IMG/VR virus record: IMGVR_UViG_3300035665_000211
Coordinates: 1 to 26,188 of that record
DNA: 26,188 bases
Direction: 5' to 3' (one strand)
DNA from: a virus
The notes under the pieces were generated by a model. It was not told the origin of the DNA, did not search any database, and worked only from the letters and a program-made list of their open reading frames with translations. Every line of letters starts with the position of its first letter. Positions within the stretch are counted from its first letter, which is position 1. Below are positions 8,465-14,931 of this stretch, piece after piece. The position numbers were made by a program, and so were the translations under genes.

Positions 8465-8757
8465 CTGCACCAACGATTCAAGAAATGGGCAATGCCGCAC
8501 AGGAGATTGTGTGGCGTGTTATGGGTAAAGGATCAGACAAGTCTGCCTACGGAGATTGGTTGGAGAAGGATAGGCCGACTCACGATTACCATATTGCCAG
8601 GGCGATTCGCCACCTAGCCACAGCGCAAATGCAGCTGCACAAGTCCTCGCCTTGTCCAGATAATAACGGCGAAACAAGTGTTGACCACTTAGAGCGTGCG
8701 CTGGTAAGGTCGCTGTTCGTGTTAGCACAAATCAAAAAGGAAGTACCAAGACTATGA
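8461..8757 (+). CDS. Conserved-looking helical phage protein
   Basis: 98 residues, start overlapping the previous stop (ATGA) and preceded by AGGAGG. It is mostly helical. The segment with HDYHIARAIRHLATAQ, a loop containing NGETSVDH and a last helix (LERALVRSLFVLAQI) is reminiscent of small phage proteins of the DUF5664 type, some of which are proposed dNTP pyrophosphohydrolases, but catalytic residues could not be assigned. The stop overlaps the next gene. Function left open. Confidence 0.6.
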   Translation: MTAPTIQEMGNAAQEIVWRVMGKGSDKSAYGDWLEKDRPTHDYHIARAIRHLATAQMQLHKSSPCPDNNGETSVDHLERALVRSLFVLAQIKKEVPRL

Positions 8758-8924
8758 ACCAAGAAGAAATAGACAAAGATTGGGATGAGTTTTTCAGCAA
8801 GCCTCGTCCTTGGCTTTACTCAAACTATGGAGACAAAGCAAGCGACAGCGATGAATCTGAAACACAGGAATCTTTCCAGAAGTTTTGCGATAACGAAGGA
8901 AACAATAGGTATCCCAGAGAATGA
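8754..8924 (+). CDS. Small acidic protein
   Basis: 56 residues, beginning and ending on ATGA overlaps with its neighbours. The peptide is strongly acidic (QEEIDKDWDEFF near the start, then a Ser/Asp/Glu-rich middle) and ends RYPRE. No family recognised. Small acidic phage proteins sometimes mimic DNA or bind host proteins, but nothing here shows that. The clean double overlap is the main evidence that it is translated. Confidence 0.55.
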   Translation: MNQEEIDKDWDEFFSKPRPWLYSNYGDKASDSDESETQESFQKFCDNEGNNRYPRE

Positions 8925-9058
8925 AGATCACTCGCGTAGTTAAGATTGACGGAGGCTGGGAGCTTTACGGCATATCCGAAAAGGAAAAGAAAGAGATCCA
9001 AGTTGGATTCTGCGGCGAGAACCTACCGCTGGATGCTTGGGTTAGGATTGAGAAATGA
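8921..9058 (+). CDS. 45-residue small protein
   Basis: ATG 8921 overlaps the previous stop and the TGA overlaps the start of the glycosyltransferase gene (ATGA at both ends). The predicted protein alternates strand-like and charged segments (ITRVVKIDGGWELYG, KEKKEIQVG, LDAWVRIEK), which fits a small beta protein. No family recognised. Its place suggests it is made together with the glycosyltransferase. Confidence 0.5.
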   Translation: MKITRVVKIDGGWELYGISEKEKKEIQVGFCGENLPLDAWVRIEK

Positions 9059-9720
9059 AACAAGCATTAGTAACTCAATCTTTTGGTGAGGATTGGCAGA
9101 AGATTATTGATCTGACCAGGCCGAGGATGGAGGCGTACTGCAAACGCCATAACTGCGACTTCATTCTGATTGATAAACCACTCACGCATCCAGCCCAATA
9201 CTCCAAGTCTGCCATTGGAAACATCATGGCAACCAAGGGCTATGAGCAGGTCACATTTGTTGACGCTGATGTTTTGATTGCAACCGATTGCCCCAAGCTT
9301 TCAGATGACGCTGGCGTGTTCTGTGCATTTGACGAGGGAGCTTATCTGGATCGCAAGCCAGATATGGTCAAGTTGGCTGGAGCTTTCGGCGGAGTGATTG
9401 AGCCTAAGTTCTATGTAAATACTGGCGTGTTTGTAGTCCATACCAAGGCCGTTGGTATATTATCAATGCCGCCCATTGGCCTGCACCCTAACCACTTTGC
9501 CGAGCAGACATGGCTCAACGTGATGGCGCACCTGTGGAACATCCCGCTGACCGAGCTTGATCCGTCATTCAACTGCATGACTAGCGTGGAGTCGCACTTT
9601 GGTTTGGACCGCTACAAGGATGCGATGATTATTCATTACGCTGGGCAGTCAAATGATCTAACTAGATTATCTAACCAGATTAAGGCTGACGAAGCGAAGC
9701 TGGTGGAGCTTGGTCGGTGA
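9055..9720 (+). CDS. GT-A fold glycosyltransferase (GT8-like)
   Basis: 221 residues. Asp70-Ala-Asp72 in TFVDADVLI is the metal- and nucleotide-sugar-binding DxD motif. FYVNTGVFVV near 119-128, AEQTWLN near 149-155 and IHYAG near 193-197 are the acceptor-side and metal-binding motifs seen in GT8-like enzymes such as glycogenin and LPS glucosyltransferases. It should move a sugar from a nucleotide-sugar to an unknown acceptor: modified phage DNA, a virion protein or host surface glycan. It shares an operon with a 2OG oxygenase and a cytosine methyltransferase 1-3 kb downstream. Starts and ends on 4-base overlaps (ATGA and GTGA). Confidence 0.8.
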   Translation: MKQALVTQSFGEDWQKIIDLTRPRMEAYCKRHNCDFILIDKPLTHPAQYSKSAIGNIMATKGYEQVTFVDADVLIATDCPKLSDDAGVFCAFDEGAYLDRKPDMVKLAGAFGGVIEPKFYVNTGVFVVHTKAVGILSMPPIGLHPNHFAEQTWLNVMAHLWNIPLTELDPSFNCMTSVESHFGLDRYKDAMIIHYAGQSNDLTRLSNQIKADEAKLVELGR

Positions 9721-10037
9721 GGTCAACCCAGCTATGTCGCGGTGATTACGATGACAGAGTGCAGCAGTTGGCTGGAGAGGTTGCACTCCAAGCTATCCGC
9801 GACCTGCGGATGCTACGCAAGCGAGGGATGGTTAAGGGCATGAAGATTGTTAAAGGCCACCAAGGCGTGCCACTAAACGATGCTCTGGAGTATAAGAACT
9901 CGCACGAAGTACAGAAGCTACTGCGTGACTTTAAGACTGGCGTTGTCTCCTGGTGGTGCAGGGCAAGCGGGGTGCAGATCGACAACCGCACGTTGCTACG
10001 GAAACTAAAGGAAAACGACTATGTTCTGCCTACTTGA
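9717..10037 (+). CDS. Basic phage protein of unknown function
   Basis: 106 residues, starting at GTG 9717 in a GTGA overlap with the glycosyltransferase stop. It is basic and mixed helical (VALQAIRDLRMLRKRG, KLLRDFKTGVVSWW, NRTLLRKLKEN). The alternation of basic helices would suit nucleic-acid binding, but no known motif was found. Its end overlaps the next, membrane-protein, gene by 17 bases. Confidence 0.6.
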   Translation: MRSTQLCRGDYDDRVQQLAGEVALQAIRDLRMLRKRGMVKGMKIVKGHQGVPLNDALEYKNSHEVQKLLRDFKTGVVSWWCRASGVQIDNRTLLRKLKENDYVLPT

Positions 10038-10167
10038 TATTGGCTCAATAGTTTGGGTAATCGGTTGGTTTGTGCTTTACAGTTCGCTGACTTTGTCGGC
10101 AATCTACTGCGCTGGTTACTTGATCTTCAAGTTAATCGAAATCATAAGAAAGGAACTAGACAGATGA
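10021..10167 (+). CDS. Small membrane protein
   Basis: 48 residues from ATG 10021, too short for usual gene cut-offs. Residues about 8-40 are almost entirely hydrophobic (VWVIGWFVLYSS, then AIYCAGYLIFKLI) and could form one long or two short membrane helices; the tail is charged (RKELDR). It overlaps the preceding gene by 17 bases and the next by 4 (ATGA), and its end carries AAGGA, which can serve as the ribosome binding site of the next gene. It could be a holin-like or host-membrane-targeted protein; not assigned. Confidence 0.55.
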   Translation: MFCLLDIGSIVWVIGWFVLYSSLTLSAIYCAGYLIFKLIEIIRKELDR

Positions 10168-10361
10168 AAAAGAAAAACAGAAAGATAACTCTGGTAAAAA
10201 CATTAGAGCAAGAATCCGTAAGGGTAATGATCGATGTCGACGATGATCTCTACGAGGCGTTGGCAAGGGCTGGCCGTCAGCACTTGGCTAAAGATAAGAT
10301 GGCTTGCTTTGAGTACGCTTTGAACAAGGCGTTGCTGGAACTATGCGAGGAACTCAAATGA
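10164..10361 (+). CDS. Ribbon-helix-helix-like small DNA-binding protein
   Basis: 65 residues. ATG 10164 was chosen over a longer reading frame from 10053 because it overlaps the upstream stop (ATGA) and has AAGGA 9 bases before. After a basic N-terminus, SVRVMIDVDDDLYEALARAG looks like the strand and first helix of an Arc/MetJ-type ribbon-helix-helix domain, followed by a second helix (CFEYALNKALLELCEEL). Such proteins bind DNA as dimers and often act as repressors or antitoxins. No toxin partner is evident. The assignment is by pattern only. Confidence 0.5.
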   Translation: MKKKNRKITLVKTLEQESVRVMIDVDDDLYEALARAGRQHLAKDKMACFEYALNKALLELCEELK

Positions 10362-10930
10362 CCGAGTTTAAGCAGAAGGTATTGACCGCATCAGTAGATC
10401 GCTACGTCCTGACCAAGACGCAGTGTGAGATGCTGCGCCAGGATGCAGAAGTGATCGGGATGAAGCGTGCGCCAGTGTTATCGAAGGATGGAGTAACACG
10501 TACGGTATCACGTACGCGAACCTGCTCATCGTGCTGGATTCCGTATGCCAAGCATTATAACTGGATCTACAATATTATGCGCGAGATTACGGACGGCATC
10601 AATGCCGAGCAATGGCGATTCGACATTCAGGGCATCCAACAGTTGCAGATCCTGCGCTACCGCCCACTACAGAAGTTCTCCTGGCATTGGGACACCTACA
10701 CATCCGAAGCACCAGTTCGCAAGCTTACGGCTGTGGTGAACCTGTCCGCGCCAGAGGAGTATATCGGAGGAGGGTTGCAGGTTAAGGCTGATATGGAGAA
10801 CGCTCAGTTCGTCCGCGAGCAAGGAGCAGGCTGCTGGTTTCCATCCTACCTAGAGCATCGTGCGCGTGCGCCTATCTGGGGTACGCGCTGGGTGTTGGTG
10901 GCTTGGTTTACTGGACCTGCTTGGCGATAA
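10358..10930 (+). CDS. 2-oxoglutarate/Fe(II)-dependent oxygenase
   Basis: 190 residues from ATG 10358, which overlaps the previous stop (ATGA). The iron ligands are clear: His110-Trp-Asp112 in FSWHWDTY and distal His167 in YLEHRARAP. Arg177 (GTRWVLVAWF) is the likely 2-oxoglutarate anchor. Between them are the expected core strands (KLTAVVNLS, YIGGGLQV). This fits the prolyl-4-hydroxylase-like branch; many phages carry such genes and their substrates are mostly unknown. With a C5 methyltransferase and two glycosyltransferases nearby, oxidation of a methylated base is an attractive but unproven role. Confidence 0.8.
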   Translation: MTEFKQKVLTASVDRYVLTKTQCEMLRQDAEVIGMKRAPVLSKDGVTRTVSRTRTCSSCWIPYAKHYNWIYNIMREITDGINAEQWRFDIQGIQQLQILRYRPLQKFSWHWDTYTSEAPVRKLTAVVNLSAPEEYIGGGLQVKADMENAQFVREQGAGCWFPSYLEHRARAPIWGTRWVLVAWFTGPAWR

Positions 10931-11556
10931 TGGCAACGCTCAACGAGAACATCCCTAGCTTAAAGGCTATGGTGAGGAAGTCGTTTTTCACCAAGAACGA
11001 GTCGGACAAGGAGTTTTACAACGTCTACGTCTTCGCCTTGCAATCTTGCGCTGGTGCAATCCTAACCTTCCACGTTATGACTGACTCTGGAATGCTGCGG
11101 AGTCGAGTACCCCTATCGGAGATATACACTCACGAGCCAGAGTCCGACATCCCATTCAACTACAAACAGCTTTGGGATTGCTTCTCTGAGAATGTAACCG
11201 TGACCGAGTACAGCTTCTTGGCCTACCACCGCGCACAGATACTACTTAGGGATGCGACCAAGGTTTGGGGTACATACCTATTTACTGTGGATTGGTTTAA
11301 CAATCCCTACAGCGATGAGCCGTCAGACTACAAGTGCGGTCATGTATTCGCTGGTGATGATGGCTACTTACTTTGCATGCCGAACAATCGAATCTTCTGG
11401 CGGGATAGTAATTGGGTTACCAAGAAGTTGCCCGATAATCTCAAGCAATTTCGGGTTGATACCGACCTTCCATCCGTGGAGAATCAGAGTGACAAGTGGG
11501 TGACGGAGGATACGGATTCGTTTTATTATGATCTTCACAAGTCGGAACAACCATAA
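10930..11556 (+). CDS. Conserved phage protein of unknown function
   Basis: 208 residues. ATG 10930 shares one base with the stop of the oxygenase (TAATG), which is why it was preferred to an upstream GTG. It is rich in aromatic residues, with strand-like segments (NVYVFALQSC, YSFLAYHRAQILLRD, TYLFTVDWF). No catalytic motif was recognised. Tight linkage to the oxygenase suggests a shared pathway, possibly substrate recognition, but this is speculation. Confidence 0.6.
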   Translation: MATLNENIPSLKAMVRKSFFTKNESDKEFYNVYVFALQSCAGAILTFHVMTDSGMLRSRVPLSEIYTHEPESDIPFNYKQLWDCFSENVTVTEYSFLAYHRAQILLRDATKVWGTYLFTVDWFNNPYSDEPSDYKCGHVFAGDDGYLLCMPNNRIFWRDSNWVTKKLPDNLKQFRVDTDLPSVENQSDKWVTEDTDSFYYDLHKSEQP

Positions 11557-11575
11557 ACAGAAAGGAAAACAGAAT

Positions 11576-11755
11576 ATGCCATTAGGTAAAGACGTATCGA
11601 AGAATATGAGTGAGTTGGCTAGGGATAATCGCAGGAAGGGTAGCGAGCGTGGAGCAGGCGGTAAGCCTCGCTCGCGCGAGCAGATGATTGCCATTGCGTT
11701 GTCAGCAGCAGGCAAGAGCAAGCCACGCAAGTTTCGGATGCGGTCTGGTTCGTAA
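11576..11755 (+). CDS. Small basic protein, DUF6496-like
   Basis: 59 residues from ATG 11576, preceded by AGAAAGGAAAAC, a good ribosome binding site. The sequence is basic and Gly/Ser-rich, with SREQMIAIALSAAGKSKPRK at the C-terminal side. The pattern 'R(E/K)QxxAIALSxAGxSK' is recurrent in small phage and bacterial proteins grouped as DUF6496, function unknown. Its stop shares a base with the next start (TAATG). Confidence 0.6.
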   Translation: MPLGKDVSKNMSELARDNRRKGSERGAGGKPRSREQMIAIALSAAGKSKPRKFRMRSGS

Positions 11756-11934
11756 TGCAAGTCGAGGCTAAAGCTAGGCTCAAGTGGGCGCGCGAGATCC
11801 TTTCAATTGCACGCAATAAGCTTGTAGTTGAGAGGAATCGCGCGACTCACGGACACGCTATAGATATGATCCAGATCATTACAATGGTGGATGCGGCAAG
11901 CCTTGTGTGCAAGGAAGTGGTAGGTGAAGAATGA
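11755..11934 (+). CDS. Small helical protein
   Basis: 59 residues, start in a TAATG junction with the previous gene and stop in an ATGA overlap with the next. Predicted helical throughout, basic N-terminal half (LKWAREILSIARNK) and a hydrophobic C-terminal half (IDMIQIITMVDAASLV). No family recognised. Both junctions are tight, so translation within the operon is likely. Confidence 0.5.
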   Translation: MQVEAKARLKWAREILSIARNKLVVERNRATHGHAIDMIQIITMVDAASLVCKEVVGEE

Positions 11935-12119
11935 AAAGCAAGGATGAGTTGGCGATGCAGGTGAGGAAGGAATGGGATGAGAAGGGATATAGATGGAGGC
12001 TGTGGGTTGAAACTGGCGGATTCAGATCCGAGATATTTTGTTATGAGTGGAATGAGAACGAATACTCCAAATGCGTCAGAGAATTGGTTGACCACGCTTA
12101 CCAGATGCAGAGCGTATGA
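11931..12119 (+). CDS. Small protein upstream of the DNA methyltransferase
   Basis: 62 residues, with ATGA overlaps at both ends. It begins with a charged helix (SKDELAMQVRKEWDEK) and then strand-like segments with several aromatic residues (YRWRLWVETGGF, IFCYEWNENEY). No family recognised. Direct coupling to the methyltransferase gene makes a supporting role possible. Confidence 0.55.
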   Translation: MKSKDELAMQVRKEWDEKGYRWRLWVETGGFRSEIFCYEWNENEYSKCVRELVDHAYQMQSV

Positions 12120-13591
12120 AGTACCTATCCGTATGTTCTGGCATTGAGGCAGCGTCCAAGGCTTGGGAGCCTATCGGATGGGAGCCAGTTGCGTTTTCAG
12201 AAATAGAGCCATTTCCGTCAGCGGTGCTGAAGCATCATTGGCCGAAAGTACCAAACCTAGGAGATATGAGTAAATATGAACAATGGAATATACAAAGCGG
12301 ATCAGTTGACCTTCTGGTCGGAGGCACACCCTGCCAATCCTTTTCAGTCGCAGGACTCAGGCAAGGACTCAAAGACCCCAGAGGTAATCTTATGCTTACG
12401 TACCTTGGGATCGCTGAACGTCTCAAACCTCGATGGCTTGTCTGGGAAAATGTCCCTGGTGTCTTGTCATCTAACGGAGGAAAAGATTTTGGTTCCTTCC
12501 TCGGAGCGTTGGGGGAGCTGGGGTATGAGTGGGCATACCGAGTCTTGGACGCTCAATGGTTCGGAGTGGCCCAAAGACGCAGACGTGTGTTCGTTGTCGC
12601 ACATCTTGGAGAAGGGAACCTTGCCGCAAAGGTTTTATTTGAGTCCGAAAGCGTGTGCAGGGATACTCCGCCGAGCAGAGAAACGCGGAAAGGAGTTGCC
12701 ACCGATGTTGAAGCAGGCGTTGGAGTTAGTCCAACAATCACCCAGTGCAAAGGGAGCCGAGGAGGATGTAGTGACGAAGCCTTGATGGAGATTAAGGCAG
12801 TTCACGAAGCGATTAACGCTGGCATACCAGATGTATGTGCAACGATTGACTGCGGACTAGCAAAACAAGTTGGCAAACAACTGACGCAACAAGCTGAAAG
12901 TTTTTACTTTCCAATCCCAATCCACGATCAAGCCACACGCAACGCTGGCAAGCGTGGTAACAAGCAAGACGGAAAGGGAAATGGACTTGGGGTGGGTAAG
13001 CCAGGTGATCCTGCGCCCACCCTAACTAAAGGAGACAAGCACGCAATTGCTTTTCAAACTTCCGAGCTTCGACTTACAGGAAAGCTAACCGAGAAATCTG
13101 TTTGCCCAACTCTCAAGGCAAACACAAAGGCTGGCGATACTGAGGTCAAGGTTGTCCTCTACGAAAACCACCCCAACGACAGCCGAGTAACTGGCCCACA
13201 CGATGTCGCTCCTAGTTGCGTATCACGATATGGAACTGGTGGTGGGAATGTGCCGTTGGTGCAGGAGGCGATTGCCTTTGAGCCTGGCATTGCAACTAGA
13301 GAAGGCAACGAGAGCAGATTTGTAAAAGAACTATCTCCGACATTGCGGAAGGAGATGGGGGATAATCAGGTGGCGGTTAGTGATAACCGAATGGCAGTAC
13401 GCAGGCTCACACCGAGAGAATGCGAACGACTGCAAGGCTTTCCAGACGATCACACGCTAATTCCTTGGCGTAACAAGCCAGCCGATCAATGCCCCGATGG
13501 TCCGCGATACAAGGCTCTTGGTAACTCTATGGCCGTGCCGTGCATGGCTTGGATTGGGAAAAGGATTGACGCAGTAGAAAAAACAAAATAG
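12116..13591 (+). CDS. dcm: Cytosine-C5 DNA methyltransferase
   Basis: 491 residues. All key motifs are present: motif I SVCSGIEAA (5-13), catalytic Cys73 in GGTPCQSFS (motif IV), WENVPG at 110-115 (motif VI), QRRRRVFVVAH (motif VIII, about 153-163) and, after a long variable target-recognition region, RLTPRECERLQGFPDD (IX) and YKALGNSMAVP (X). It methylates cytosine in a short DNA site using SAM; no partner restriction enzyme is seen, so the likely role is protection of phage DNA or the first step of base modification. The segment 12276-12785 also encodes a second protein in another frame. The ATG overlaps the previous stop (ATGA). Confidence 0.93.
   Translation: MKYLSVCSGIEAASKAWEPIGWEPVAFSEIEPFPSAVLKHHWPKVPNLGDMSKYEQWNIQSGSVDLLVGGTPCQSFSVAGLRQGLKDPRGNLMLTYLGIAERLKPRWLVWENVPGVLSSNGGKDFGSFLGALGELGYEWAYRVLDAQWFGVAQRRRRVFVVAHLGEGNLAAKVLFESESVCRDTPPSRETRKGVATDVEAGVGVSPTITQCKGSRGGCSDEALMEIKAVHEAINAGIPDVCATIDCGLAKQVGKQLTQQAESFYFPIPIHDQATRNAGKRGNKQDGKGNGLGVGKPGDPAPTLTKGDKHAIAFQTSELRLTGKLTEKSVCPTLKANTKAGDTEVKVVLYENHPNDSRVTGPHDVAPSCVSRYGTGGGNVPLVQEAIAFEPGIATREGNESRFVKELSPTLRKEMGDNQVAVSDNRMAVRRLTPRECERLQGFPDDHTLIPWRNKPADQCPDGPRYKALGNSMAVPCMAWIGKRIDAVEKTK
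12276..12785 (+). CDS. Overlapping gene nested inside the C5 methyltransferase
   Basis: A 169-residue frame lying wholly within the methyltransferase gene, in the +1 frame relative to it. ATG 12276 has AGGAG about 11 bases upstream. Its sequence is protein-like: GRW-type and SGM motifs (ERWGSWGMSGHTESWTLN, about 77-94), then SLSHILEKGTLPQRFYLSPK and ACAGILRRAEKRGKELP near 106-145. From general knowledge, similar proteins (patterns like 'LSDILE.G..P.R(F/Y)YLS..AC.GILRRAE.RGK') recur in phages, often next to or overlapping dcm-type genes; their function is unknown to me. The nested reading covers motifs IV to VIII of the methyltransferase, so the DNA is constrained in two frames. I judge it a real gene, not a chance open frame. 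Confidence 0.7.
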   Translation: MNNGIYKADQLTFWSEAHPANPFQSQDSGKDSKTPEVILCLRTLGSLNVSNLDGLSGKMSLVSCHLTEEKILVPSSERWGSWGMSGHTESWTLNGSEWPKDADVCSLSHILEKGTLPQRFYLSPKACAGILRRAEKRGKELPPMLKQALELVQQSPSAKGAEEDVVTKP

Positions 13592-13604
13592 AAAGGCAGG
13601 CCAA

Positions 13605-13739
13605 ATGAGCGCACTATACGATTGGATCGTTGTCGGAGCAGGATTGGCAATAGGAAAGCTTCTTGTTGCCATTGCGGTTATCACAGTAGTCACAGCGATT
13701 CTTGCTGTGTTCTTTATTATAGAGGAGAAAACCAAATGA
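13605..13739 (+). CDS. Single-pass small membrane protein
   Basis: 44 residues from ATG 13605, with AAAGGCAGG upstream as ribosome binding site. Residues about 8-39 are hydrophobic (WIVVGAGLAIGKLL, then VITVVTAILAVFFII), giving one long or two short membrane helices, ending in EEKTK. It overlaps the glycosyltransferase start by 4 bases (ATGA). Could be holin-like or a host-membrane factor; no family recognised. Confidence 0.55.
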   Translation: MSALYDWIVVGAGLAIGKLLVAIAVITVVTAILAVFFIIEEKTK

Positions 13740-14833
13740 AACTATGGACAAATAACACTAACGCAATTCACAAGGTCGATGACAACATGCTCTACCCGCG
13801 CACTACCTATGTGCTGCCCGATGAGCTAACTGGACCAACTTGGGACGATTCAATCCCTTGTCCGCACAAGATCAAGCCGTACTACAAAGGGCGTGCTGCT
13901 GGTGGTGCAACAGCCGTCTACCGCGCTGGTGCAATTGGTGACGCGATCATTGCTACTGCCTTCGTAAACTACTTGGTGCAGGAGTCGGGTGGGGTTGTGG
14001 AGGTTTACGCTCCTGCTCGTAACCTACCTCTCTACGCTGGGCTGGGTGCAAAGCTGTGGCCGTTGCCATCCTCGCTGGAGGCTTGGGATTCATTTGACGC
14101 ACACCTACCTACTGACGATCTGTTCAGCGGGCAGGTTGGCAACACGAAGTTAGGCACTGGCGGTGGCAACTGCTACCAGCGGATCTATGAGTGGATGGGT
14201 GTATGGGACGAAAAGACTATGGCGAAGTATTGTAAGCCAGTTCTACATCTCATTGAGCCAGACCACGATGAACTAAAGGCGATGGGCAAGTGGCCGTTGC
14301 CTAGTCCGTTCTTTGCTTATCATGTCAGCAGTTCTGGTCCGACCCGAACCTACCCGCCAACGATGGGGCAGGAGGCGGTGCTGGCGTTGCTTGAGGCTTA
14401 CCCCAAACATCACGCTGTGATTATTGGGCTGGATAACTCAAACAACTTTAAGGTGGATCATCCGCGAGTGATTGACCTATTTAACTGTACTAAGGCTGTG
14501 CGCTCGCTGTTCCCGATTATCAGCGGGGCTGACTTTGTTGTCGCGCCAGATAGCAGTGTCAATCACATGGCTGCTGGGTTGGATACGCCGTGTGTGTCGT
14601 TGTGGGGAAGTTACGATCCAAAAGATCGTGTTAGTTTTTACCCTAAGAACGTATCGATATTCAAGCCCGATACCTGTCCGCACGCGCCTTGCCGTCCACA
14701 CGCTGGGCTGCCACAGGCCAAGTGTAAGGATGCGACCAACAAAACTCCCAAGACGCAATACTGGTGCAATGCTCTGCGGAATATAACAGCGCAGGATATT
14801 GTGCTTGCATCGCAAAAGGCGATTGAGTTATAA
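13736..14833 (+). CDS. GT9 / heptosyltransferase-like glycosyltransferase
   Basis: 365 residues from ATG 13736, which overlaps the upstream stop and has GAGGAG before it; a longer frame from 13622 was rejected for that reason. VYRAGAIGDAIIATAFVNYL (61-80) is the N-terminal nucleotide-binding motif and ISGADFVVAPDSS (262-274) with the following HMAAGLDTPCVSLWG is the donor-binding motif of ADP-heptose LPS heptosyltransferases (GT9, GT-B fold). The C-terminus has four Cys (314, 319, 330, 344) that could bind a metal. The acceptor is unknown: host LPS, virion glycan or modified DNA. It is the second glycosyltransferase in the operon. Confidence 0.8.
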   Translation: MKLWTNNTNAIHKVDDNMLYPRTTYVLPDELTGPTWDDSIPCPHKIKPYYKGRAAGGATAVYRAGAIGDAIIATAFVNYLVQESGGVVEVYAPARNLPLYAGLGAKLWPLPSSLEAWDSFDAHLPTDDLFSGQVGNTKLGTGGGNCYQRIYEWMGVWDEKTMAKYCKPVLHLIEPDHDELKAMGKWPLPSPFFAYHVSSSGPTRTYPPTMGQEAVLALLEAYPKHHAVIIGLDNSNNFKVDHPRVIDLFNCTKAVRSLFPIISGADFVVAPDSSVNHMAAGLDTPCVSLWGSYDPKDRVSFYPKNVSIFKPDTCPHAPCRPHAGLPQAKCKDATNKTPKTQYWCNALRNITAQDIVLASQKAIEL

Positions 14834-14859
14834 GACAAATAACTAACTGGCGTTGTGGT

Positions 14860-14878
14860 ATGCAAGGAGATCTTGCAT
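14860..14878 (+). other. Perfect hairpin in a 98-base gap
   Basis: ATGCAAG at 14860-14866 pairs perfectly with CTTGCAT at 14872-14878 around a 5-base loop (GAGAT). It lies in the only sizeable gap between 13605 and 17377, between the glycosyltransferase and a nuclease-like gene. There is no T-run after it, so it is not a standard terminator. It could slow transcription, protect mRNA ends or bind a protein. Confidence 0.45.
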
Positions 14879-14931
14879 CGGGCGTTTCCTCAGTGTGTCT
14901 ACCCCTTGAATCAGAGCCAGTTTGAATTTCT

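Noticed and set aside
10053-10163. Longer N-terminus for the ribbon-helix-helix-like protein
   Set aside because: The upstream part overlaps the membrane microgene in another frame and lacks a start with a ribosome binding site; ATG 10164 fits the ATGA chain.
14860-14925. 21-codon frame in the gap before the nuclease-like gene
   Set aside because: No ribosome binding site; its first part is the hairpin, so the frame is probably chance.
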